Part shown: positions 55,108-64,000 of the stretch, piece after piece
How positions within the stretch are numbered: position 1 is the stretch's first letter
How the letters are laid out: each line of letters starts with the position of its first letter
Source of the DNA: Catonia carolina
Lineage: Eukaryota > Arthropoda > Insecta > Hemiptera > Achilidae
Direction: 5' to 3'
DNA: 64,000 nucleotides
Assembly (NCBI GenBank): GCA_035578175.1
Contig: JAQMRL010000016.1
Coordinates: 2,977,501-3,041,500 of the forward strand
Notes under the pieces: generated by a model
What the model was told of the DNA's origin: nothing
Database searches by the model: none
What the model saw: only the letters and a program-made list of their open reading frames with translations
Made by a program: the position numbers and the translations under genes

Positions 55108-55629
55108 TTTTAAAATTTTTCAACTAAGTCCCAACTGTATTTTATAAATGCTGTGTCATCCGCATGGTATTTGCACAGCGTTACTGAAACGTGTCATTTA
55201 ATAACTTTGCATATTTTATTACTTCACACTTGTGAGTACTGCATTGAGTAAAAACTGGGAAAACAATGTTCTTGATGTTTTAAAATATTTTCACAGTTGG
55301 GAAATGGAACGGCAAGTAATGAAGACTGTAAATATAAGGAGATTACCAAACAGTAATACCTCCTATACATTTGTAAATGAAAAAATTTCAACTTGCAGAC
55401 TAGAAAAACATTGTTAGGACAAATTAATGTGGACGCATGTCACTGCTTACTTGTAAAATGTAAATCATGGACCAATGACAATCAGTTGATAGTAACTGGG
55501 CACTTAAAGTTTCACAAATAGAAATGTTCAATGTTTAAAGAAAATTATATCGTGACAATATCTGAAAGGAAAGAGTGTTAAAGAATTCTCTAAAAGTATC
55601 GACATTTAAAAGGTGTTAATTTAAATAAT

Positions 55630-56094
55630 AATGTGTTTTTTTATTGAGGACGCAACCGTGATTATAAGAAGATAGAAGTAATAAATCTGTAAATTTTCTG
55701 TCCCCCAATCGGTATGTTGGCAACAGTGTACTCAAAGCCAACTACCTACGACAGTTAAAATGTTTCAGTCAAGCATTAGTGTGGTGACAGCAGTCGTTTC
55801 GTTACAATGTGTCAGCAATGGTTGTTTTCAAGGAAAAGATTGTGGCTTTTAACATAGGGTTGGATTCTTAATAAAACACCCGTAGAGTATTTTATTAATA
55901 AAACTATTGCTGACACAATATAACAAAATGACTGCTGTCACCACACTAATGCTTGACTGGAACATTTTAACTGCCTTAGGTAGTTGGCCTTGAGTGCACT
56001 GTTGCCAACATACAGATTGGGGGACGGAAAATTTACCGATATATTACTTCTATCTTCTCATAATCAGGGTTGTGTCCCTAATAAAACACCCTAT
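55630..56094. mobile_element. Fold-back element, copy in beta 3
   Basis: Third copy of the hairpin element of 1747-2209. Confidence 0.8.
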
Positions 56095-56790
56095 AATAGT
56101 AGTAAATAAGAAATAGAGTTTCTGAGAAATAGAAATATAACGCACAAATGGTTACATGTAGCCTATTGTTGTACGGCTACCTAAAGGAGTCGGGTATCTA
56201 ATTAGATGATTGGCTCTTTTTGTAACCATTCTATTCAATTATGATGAGTGTATTTTTATTACTATATAGAAAATCTCTGTCCTTCTCGTGACTTGTATAG
56301 CTTGATGTATGTAAGGGAGCACACCGTTTTGGAGTTGAGTCTTTGATCTGGCAGTGAGTCATACTGTGTCAGAGTACGCCTGCCAAGAGATCCACCGTAA
56401 ATTGTAGACACAAATAATCGTTGTTATCTTTGTAAGTAGCACTTAGTTTAAGTAAGTGCAAAATAATCTTGCAATTATTTAAGTTTACGTTATAATTTTA
56501 TTTGTAATTAGTTTGTTATTTCTTATAAGTAATTTAATTGTAGGTTTAAGACACTTTATTTGTTGTTGTAATTTTTAGTTTGCAATAAATAATACTTGTA
56601 ATTCTTAAACTATAGTGTGTTAATTATTTAATTTACCTAGATCCCGAAACGGACCTTAGAGATAAGTGTCACAATACATTATTGTCTAATGACTGGATGT
56701 GTAAGTTCAGTTGAGGCTGTCAACTAAATACATAATTTGGAATCTGTTATATTGTAATAATCTGTTTCCAGTTTGACATGTTGATGTGGT

Positions 56791-56937
56791 CTTGGGTTCG
56801 AATCCCATTCAAGCACAGCATATTTTCATACGTTACAAAAAAATCATTTCATCCTTCACCGTCTGCATTAGCAGTAATTGCAGAGCAGTAGGACTATAAG
56901 CTACAAGAAAAAAAATTGCCATGTTCAGTCTAGTTTT
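56791..56937 (+). mobile_element. SINE1, 5'-truncated, orthologous to 2900-3045
   Basis: B box and body retained with the same truncation point. Confidence 0.75.
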
Positions 56938-57225
56938 ACTTTTTCTTGCCTATATAAATTTATAGCAAAGAGTATTGCTTTCATGTTGATAAGAAATCCA
57001 GTTTTCACAAGATATACATGTTTTCAGACCCCCTGAACCCAAAAAAACATGTTTTTAGCAATTGTTCTGTGTGTAAATAAAATATCTCAAGAAAGGAACT
57101 TTGTACAAAGTTGAAACTTAAAATTTAAGTTAGGTACTACTAGAGGAACCAACACGAACATTATCATCTAAAGTGGTCAACCAGAAGTAGTAGTTTCTTC
57201 ATGTAATTTTCACTTTTTTTGCGAC
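56938..57225 (+). repeat. R1 repeat, 5' third
   Basis: Matches 3052-3350. Confidence 0.75.
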
Positions 57226-57508
57226 GATTGCTGCCCGCCGTGACAGACCGTTTTTTGTGTACCCAAATCTTAAGCCATTGAATTATGCACAAGATTATAC
57301 ACCCAACAAGAGTGACTCACTTGTCCATTATAAAGATGGATGGAATAGTGAAGAGAATGAAGAAGAACTGATACGTGTGTTTACTGTTTGCAGATCATCT
57401 TATGCGCAAAGATAGAGTGTGAATCTAGTTTGGGGTCGAGAAGTTCCTAAAAATTATGTACCAATAATAATTCTGTACCAGTACTGACTTATGCAGTGTG
57501 ATTTGTTT
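57226..57508. other. Duplicated spacer upstream of LINE A4
   Basis: Matches 3351-3640; no gene seen. Confidence 0.55.
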
Positions 57509-57593
57509 GTTTTTTTGCGCTCTGGAGACTCCAGGAGGAGTATAGGACATGTCAGTTATAACATCTGAATTACAAATAAGAATCACACAATGT

Positions 57594-57642
57594 ATCACTA
57601 CTATCAAGAAAGATAGTAGTGATAGTGCAGCCTATCAAGATA
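57594..57642. other. Snap-back filler at the SINE1 5' junction
   Basis: 57594-57605 (ATCACTACTATC) is exactly inverted at 57612-57623. The filler 57612-57642 lies inside the SINE's target-site duplication and is absent from LINE A1. Confidence 0.82.
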
Positions 57643-57825
57643 GGCCGCATTGGCGAAGTTGGTAACGTGCTCGCCTCTCATCATGCGGTCTTGGGTTCGA
57701 ATCCCATTCAGGCACGGCATTTTTTCATACGTTACATAATATCATTTCATCATTCACCATCTTCATTAGCAGTAATTGCAGAACAGTCGGACATTTAACC
57801 AAAAAAAAAAAAAAAAAAAAAAAAA
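57643..57825 (+). mobile_element. SINE1, full-length, with 25-nt poly(A)
   Basis: tRNA-like head of about 72 nt with A and B boxes, body and A tail (57801-57825). Target-site duplication TATCAAGAAA at 57602-57611 and 57826-57835. The long uninterrupted A tail suggests a recent insertion. Confidence 0.92.
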
Positions 57826-58149
57826 TATCAAGAAATTCTTGGGCGCTATAAAAAGTTTCACTAATCAAGTAATTTTTCAGATTCTTTTTAGAGGAATGTA
57901 AATTATGACAACATTTTAAAAATTGGGGTAATTTATTCATGAATTTTCTCCCTGTATAAGTAGGTTTCTGTTCAAACAATTTTCTGGAATGATTAGCCAC
58001 ATAATAATCATTTCTATTTCTCATGTTATGATTGTGAACATTGAAATTCTGCATAAATATATTTTGCCTAACATACATAATCACCTCAAAAATGTAAATA
58101 GAGGGAACTGTAAGCAATTTAAGCTCCTTAAATAGTGGCCTGCATGAGG

Positions 58150-60039
58150 TTAGATGGTTAGCTTACATCTAATAGCTTTCTTTTGAATTTTAAAAACCCT
58201 ATTCATATTGCCAATGCTAGAATTACCCCATACTAAGATACCATAACAGATATGAGACAGAATGAGGCCATGATAAGATGCCATTAGTAATTTTTTATCA
58301 TTTAATCTGGCAATTTGTTTTAGTGTAAATACCCCAGATGATATTTTACTACAAACTTGATTGGTATAGAAGTGGCAAGACAAAAATCTATCAAGAGATA
58401 CTCCTAGGAACTTCACTGTTTCTACATGCTCTTAACTTTTATCATGAATAAATGCATCAACTTCTCTACTTTCTTTAAAGTTATGTGTATTTTTGAACTG
58501 CAAGCACTGACATTTTTCCCATTAACTGTTAATAACATTTGATTCAAGAACTGTACTACGGACTCTATGTTAACATGTGTATTTACTTCAAGAGCATCTA
58601 CCAGTAAAGCTTTAGTGATAACTGACGTATCATCAGCAAAAAACAAAGCTCTGCCATTAGGTATGACTTCAGGTAGTCTATTAATGTACAATAGAATCAG
58701 AATTGTACCTAAAACTAACCCTTATGGAACGCCTGCTTTGACTTCAAGCTTTCCAGATACAACCTTTGTAAGTTTTCCTCTAACAACCCTTGTTAACTCC
58801 ACACACTGCAATCTATTAATAAGTTAAGATTGAAACCATTTCAATTCTACATCGTTAATGCGTAATGACTCTTAATTTTTTCAATAAAACACAATTTAAT
58901 GTTTTCGATCAGCACAATCGAAAGCTTTACTCAGATCCAGAAACACTGCCAATGCTTTCTCCGTGGCATCCAATATATCAACTACTTGCTCCACAAGTGA
59001 AACTATTGCAGTTTTAGTTGATCTACCTTTTTGGAAACCATTCTGATCTTCTGAGATGATAAGGTTCAGTCAAGAAACTGATTAACCTAGTATATACTAC
59101 ATTTTCAAAAATTTTACTGATTGTGTTTAAGATACTTATTGGCCTATAATTTTCAACTAACAGGCTATCTCCATTGTTAAATATAGGCAATATTTTAGCG
59201 TCCTTCAGTTTGTTTGGAAATATACGTACCTGCTTCAAGTGAGAAGTTAAATGAAGGTAAGGAGTAACTAAAATACGTTCACATTCTTTAACAATTATAC
59301 TAGGAATCCCATTTAACTCGCATGTTTTCTTACTTTTCAAACTATCAATAACTGATTCTATTTCCTCACTTGAAACTAGGCTAAATAGGAATCGATTTAC
59401 TACCTTGTTACCTTTTGGATCCTAACATCCCACTGTTTCCATACTCTGTTGTTTAAGTTTTAAATCTACTTCCTGATAATATTTGTTAAAATAATTAGGC
59501 CTACAAATTTCTGCACCGTTCTCAATAAGTTCATTATTTTTGTTAACAATATTTGGCATGTCAGTATAACTTTTGTTGCTAACTACACCTCGATTCTTAT
59601 TTATTATTTCCCATATTGCTGAGCTTAAATTTGATAATTTATGAAGGATTTCAGCAGTTGTTTTGCATTAGGCTCTCTGGACTTCTCTGGCATAATGTTT
59701 TTTAATAGTTTTGTACCTTTGTTCGTTAAATGTAGTCCTATGTGTTAGAAAATCAGAGAATACATCTCTGACTTCGGACGACATTTTCACAATTTCCCCT
59801 GTGACTCTTTCATCTGTTACACTGACAATATTTTTTACATCTTTCTTTTTAATTGGACAACTATTATTATAATGAAATTTTAATGTTTCAATAAAATTAT
59901 GATATTTCTGATTTTTGTCGAAAGAATTGAAAACAGTCTTCCTATCCTCTTTGGATAAACTGTGTAACAAACAATTATTATTCCCTTGGTTGAAGCTTTT
60001 ACTTATTTCCCGTGATTGCTGTAATTGTTCGTTGTACAT
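58150..60039 (-). pseudogene. LINE A4 reverse transcriptase remnant
   Basis: Order from the right: 59668-60039 (MYNEQLQQSREISK, then SLSKEDRKTV), 59023-59340 (GIPSIIVKECE, NYRPISILNTISKIFE), 58422-58691 (YINRLPEVI, FFADDTSV), 58150-58416 (FLGVSLDRFLSCHFY). The first piece opens with an ATG at the gamma border, unlike LINE A2 where this region follows the endonuclease. Confidence 0.88.
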
Positions 60040-60040
60040 A

Positions 60041-61565
60041 ATTTAATTCTTTTGTTGTATCTATTTTATAATTTTAACCGATGCAAATAAAAGTTTTAAA
60101 AACCTATCAACACCGTGTAGTTGCCCTATCTAGCGCCAGCAGCAGTTCTTTAATTTGCAAAATGGACTCTACGTTTAAGGTGGGAAAGAAGTGATCGTGT
60201 GTTAGTAAATAAACTAGGAGAAAACAATTAGTACTAATAAACAGTAATAGGTTATTATAGAAAATTTGATAGTGGATTCAAGAATCTGCAGTCAACCAAA
60301 CTAACTGACTGGTAAATTACCTATTTTTGTTTTATTCACTAGATGAAGTGTATTAAATCTTTTCAGGTTATGTGTGAGAAGCGAACTTTGTGAACACGGT
60401 TAAATGACAAGTGTATTAGAGAATGTGTATTCGCTTATACTAATAAAGAGTACTGGGCACTGCAGATTTAATTAGAGACGGTTTATTGTTCAGTTGTGAA
60501 AATTATTCGGTCAGTGTTTACAAGATCCAAACTAGTTTCATTTTTCCTTGGGTCATGCCCTTGCAAAGTGGTCCAGAAATGCTGAATCTAGTTACTTGAT
60601 CATTTTAAATATTGGTTATCGTTTAATGAACGATTCTGCATGTTATAATGACTTTTGCTTTAACCGACTTATTTCGACAAGGTCAGACGGTTTTTACAAC
60701 TTTGGAGCTTCAAGGAAACATGATAGTACACGAGGTTCTATTAATCTTAATTAATATTTAATCGTTACAGCCAAAACTAACTTATTTATTTGTACCGAAG
60801 ATTAAGTTGTAAGGTGTAAAACATAACCTCAAACTTCGGATTAAAAATGTTTCTAAAGTCGGTTTTTTAAAAAAGTTCAGAGGTATAAAATACCCATTGT
60901 TTAACAAGCAAATTCTTGTCTTCTCAAATAATATTTTGAAAGATTCCCGTGACTTAATGGAGCAATTTGTTGAAGTTAAATGTGTCATAGTTTGTAAAGA
61001 AAGGAAGCCAGAATAAATTTGATGTATTAAACTTTAGTCCAAGCAGTTAAATGGTTCATGTAAAGAAATCTATTAGGCATTTTCTGTAGCATAGTCTTAT
61101 GCTGTTGCTGATTACAGGTGAAAATGATTGGCTAGAAGTAACCATTGATATGAAAATATGTCCACATTGGTACATGCATGTATGGTGAATGTACATTGTA
61201 TTTCAGTTGGACCTAATGTTATTGTTTTCTTGTGCGCAGGCAGCCTTGAAGTACACCACTACATAAATTACTTGAGATACCATCCTGTGCTGGGACTGAA
61301 TCTTAAATATCATTGGAAAAGGAAGTCTCATTGACAATTCAGTATCCAAGAAAACTAGCCAATTAAGTGAATTTCATTAAAGGTATGTTAGTTTTATTTC
61401 ATTAAAATTGAAGTTTTGTGAAATTCATTGTAATTATTTCGGTTTAATGTTCTTCTAAAGAGGAAAATTTAAAAAGGAATTTATGCATACAGAATTAATA
61501 GTATTTGTGACTGTCCATGGGAAAAGGGACCCAAGTCAAAAGTAAGGTTATGAGTGATTCTTGCT
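60041..61565. repeat. Block gamma, copy 3
   Basis: Colinear with 6056-7605. Contains the putative exon at 61240-61382. Confidence 0.75.
61240..61382 (+). other. Putative non-coding exon, gamma 3 copy
   Basis: Acceptor TGTGCGCAG and donor AAAG/GTATG retained; 143 nt. Confidence 0.3.
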
Positions 61566-62073
61566 GACAATTTAATGCTGAAACAGTTATATTTAAGATT
61601 GCGGCTTTAATATGCATTTTAGAGCAAAATTGAATGTAATACAAGTTGTAGAGAATTTAAAAAACTACAACTTTTATTTTAACGCTTATTTTAGCGGTAA
61701 TTAGCGATTTTCCGTTGTTTTTTCTCACAAAAATATGTGAAAAAATCGATTTTGTTAAGGTTGCAGCTATAGAATGCATTTTACGACAAAAGTGTTTATT
61801 ATAATCTAATTTATAAGAAAATTAAAAGATCTATAACATTTATTTAGAGCATTTTTCTCTACAGAGCCTAGTTTAGCGTAAAAGAGTGCTTTTTCGTATT
61901 TTTAAGCCAAACTAAGGTTGATTTTCATTTTGCGTCTTTCATTTATGATTGAAATAAGGTTATGTTTATTGAGGTTAGTTTTTTGCGTATTTCTAATGTT
62001 TTATTACTAATGTTAGGTTATATTGTTAATTATTTGCATTGGCAAGAGAAAGTTGTGTGAGTGTTTCACACCA
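61566..62073 (+). repeat. R1 repeat, 3' half
   Basis: Ends GGCAAGAGAAAGTTGTGTGA plus hairpin. Confidence 0.75.
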
Positions 62074-62672
62074 ATGTTTAAAGATTACTTTCCTTAGTAT
62101 TAATTCAAATACAAATGCAATTTGTTCAAATAGAAAACAAAATTGTAACGTTTTCTCTTGTAGGCTATGTTAAATTACAATAAACTTTTTCCAATTCTTT
62201 GTCCGTTTGTGAATTTTTACATTTGACATGACCTCAAAAAAAATTTGTGAGTGTTTTACACCAGATTTTTTCATCGTTATTTATAAAAAAAGTTACAGAA
62301 TTTTTAAAAAAAGGTTAAGGAACACTAATTGTGAAATTGCAATGAAAGTGAGTTAATATTTCATGAGTGATGATATTGTTCAATTGGTGTTTACTCTCTT
62401 TGTCTCTGTCAGATGTCATCTCTTACTGATGTAACATTGTGTGCTGAATCATGTGATCTCTTCAAATAATTCATATCTCAAATAGTTAACACTGTGTAAC
62501 AGATTTATATGAGGTCATGTCAAATGTAAAAATTCACAAACAGACAAAGAATTGAAAAATTTTATTGTAATTTAACATACAATAATAAGATACGTTACAA
62601 TTTTGTTTTTTTATTTTAACAAATTGCATTTGTATTTGAATTAATACTAAGGAAACTAATCTAAAAAAATCT
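62074..62672. repeat. Spacer S2, third copy, with inverted duplication
   Basis: 62082-62236 is an inverted copy of 62511-62662, so the spacer is larger than in the other two copies. A second partial R1 3' terminus (TTGTGAGTGTTTTACACCAG) follows the inverted part near 62246. Confidence 0.75.
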
Positions 62673-62910
62673 GATGTGAAACACTCACACAAATCTCTCT
62701 TGCCAATGCAAATAATTAACAATAAACCTAACATTAGTAATAAAACATTAGACATTAATAAAAACCTAACCTCAATAAACGAAACCTAATTTTAATCATG
62801 AGTGAAATACGTTAAATGAAAATCAACTTCAGTTTGGCTTTGTAAAAATTAAGAAAATCACTCTTTCAAGCTAAACTAGGCTCTGTAGAGAAAAATGCTC
62901 TCAATAAAAG
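62673..62910 (-). repeat. R1 repeat, 3' part, reverse
   Basis: Truncated at the same point as 34448-34690. Confidence 0.75.
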
Positions 62911-63180
62911 TTGAGCTGAGCCCCCAACTGGCGGCTTCGGCTCCTTTCGCCCACGATAGCTCCAGGTTTGTTTCACTTTCAATTCAACTGCACTCTACTT
63001 TTATAAAACGACGTATCCAAACAAATCGAGTACTAAAATCCTAATCTATTCTACTTTAATGGTGGACCCGTGCAAACTAGGCTTAATGTTGTTGTGAAAA
63101 TTATTGGTACGCTTAAGTTCACTTGTAAGATGCTTCAAATCATACTTTAATAAAAACCGAATAATGTGAGATTTTTTAAG
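62911..63180. other. GC-richer spacer, second copy
   Basis: Matches 34691-34959; nothing recognised. Confidence 0.5.
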
Positions 63181-63919
63181 ATGTAACATTGGGTGAAGTT
63201 ATTTGTACTTATTTCCACTGACTGTTGTCAAATATTTTGTTTTATAAAATTTAATTCCTTCTAGTTCAATTGTATTTTTAACCAATGCAAATAAAGTATT
63301 TTTAAACGTATCAACACATACAGTTGCACTACCTAGCGACAGTTTTCCATTTACAAACTTGACACCTTTCATTTCATGGTGGGAAAAGAAGTTGATTGTG
63401 TGTTAGTAAATAAACTGCAGTCTAGCCTCTCTTAGTTTGCTCCTACTGTGAACAAATAATGATGTCACTGAGCATGCGCATTATATCAAAATGTGTGCAC
63501 ACTAATTAAAAAGTAACAACAAAATACTTTTAAGAGTATTTAAATACAAAATACTTCTAAAAGTATTTTTATAAATGAAATTGTTAAGCCTACATCATAT
63601 CATGAATGATGTTTTTAGTACTTTAAGTACTTATAATTTAAAAAAAAGTTAACTTAATAGGAATACGACATACATAAAGTCGCAGGCTCTAGCGTGCACC
63701 CTGTAGGAGGTGGTTTTTGTTTGTCGACAGTAGGAGCAAACTAAGAACGGCTGGACTTTAGGAGAAAACAATTAGTACTATTAAACAGTAATAGGTTATT
63801 ATAGAAAATTGGATAGTGGATTCAAGAATCTGCAGTCGACCAAACTAACTGATTGGTAAATTATGTTTTTGTTTTATTCATTAGATGAAGTGTATTAAAA
63901 TCTTTTCAGGTTATGTGTG

Positions 63920-63922
<3 letters not shown>
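63181..63922. repeat. Block gamma, copy 5 (cut by tail of another element)
   Basis: Colinear with the start of 34960-36244, interrupted by a MITE and ended by a poly(T) run. Confidence 0.7.
63419..63757. mobile_element. 339-bp MITE with TIRs of about 31 bp
   Basis: Ends share CTTAGTTTGCTCCTACTGT as an exact inverted repeat, extended outward with a few mismatches. Absent from the homologous site near 35205. The interior has small ACTTTTAAGAGT-type palindromes. The exact border and target duplication could not be settled. Confidence 0.75.
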
Positions 63923-63969
<47 letters not shown>

Positions 63970-64000
63970 GGCGAACAACCTGGACGGTTATCACGCCCTG
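63923..64000 (-). mobile_element. 45-nt poly(T) and start of a retroelement at window edge
   Basis: T run 63923-63967, then AGGGCGAACAACCTGGACGG. Likely the poly(A) tail and 3' end of a minus-strand SINE or LINE that continues outside. The homologous gamma copies lack it. A long homopolymer could also mark an assembly weak point. Confidence 0.55.

Larger units (their letters stand above)
53577..56790. repeat. Segmental-duplication block beta, copy 3
   Basis: Colinear with 24685-26783 apart from a 106-bp extra segment (53970-54075), an R1 insertion (54191-55107) and point changes. The GC-richer stretch lies at 53727-53830. No gene seen. Confidence 0.75.
57509..60040 (-). mobile_element. LINE A4, 5'-truncated, carrying SINE1
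   Basis: Duplicate of LINE A1 with the same flanks. Better preserved: the catalytic ALFFADDTSV box is intact. Frame breaks remain between 59340, 59023, 58691, 58422 and 58150. SINE1 sits in its 3' UTR. Confidence 0.85.

Noticed and set aside
57643..57714. tRNA gene (A box, B box, about 72 nt)
   Set aside because: It is the head of SINE1: the same head with the same body and poly(A) occurs at 42279-42462 with target duplications.

Overview
The window is eukaryotic, strongly AT-rich and almost wholly made of transposable elements. It is most likely from an insect. The reasons are tRNA-derived SINEs, a CR1/Jockey-type LINE with an SGNH-esterase-like ORF1, hAT and Tc1/mariner DNA transposons, canonical GT/AG splice signals and AATAAA poly(A) signals. 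The LINE type would fit a hemimetabolous insect such as a hemipteran, but that is an inference. I see no bacterial genes, no CRISPR array and no rRNA. The tRNA-like stretches are all SINE heads.

The only convincing host-type genes are three copies of one C2H2 zinc-finger gene on the + strand. ZNF1 (16200-17474, 9 fingers) and ZNF3 (48251-49357, 7 fingers) are intact. ZNF-psi (40144-40880, 2 fingers left) is frameshifted. All three share a cysteine-rich N-terminal module, and each coding exon follows an AG splice acceptor. Along the finger arrays almost only the predicted DNA-contact positions vary.

The layout is a tandem array of large diverged segmental duplications. The ancestral unit reads: delta (R1 fragments, mariner remnant, ZNF gene, R1 inverted pair) - alpha (with a 193-bp MITE) - beta (with a fold-back element) - SINE1/R1 - LINE A - gamma (with a putative non-coding exon) - R1 inverted pair. 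Unit 1 covers about 1-9830 and lacks delta. LINE A2 (9829-14510) follows it. Unit 2 covers about 14511-37380. Unit 3 is about 38465-43980 and is truncated after alpha. LINE B (43981-46985) follows it. Unit 4 covers about 46990-64000. Equivalent points in units 1 and 2 lie about 23.8 kb apart.

The dominant repeat, called R1 here, is 890-918 bp when complete and occurs more than 25 times. It starts ACTTTCTCTTGCC and carries the inverse GGCAAGAGAAAGT near its other end, followed by a small hairpin, which recalls non-autonomous Helentron (DINE-1-like) elements. It also occurs as convergent pairs around conserved spacers and brackets every ZNF copy.

Later nested insertions include a hAT transposon carrying a hAT MITE, a Tc1/mariner-like transposon inside LINE B, an unclassified 2.4-kb TIR element, SINEs with clear target-site duplications and several MITEs. 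Short local inverted (snap-back) duplications recur at least five times. All TE coding regions seen are broken by frameshifts, stops or truncation. Coordinates of repeat edges are approximate unless a target-site duplication is stated.
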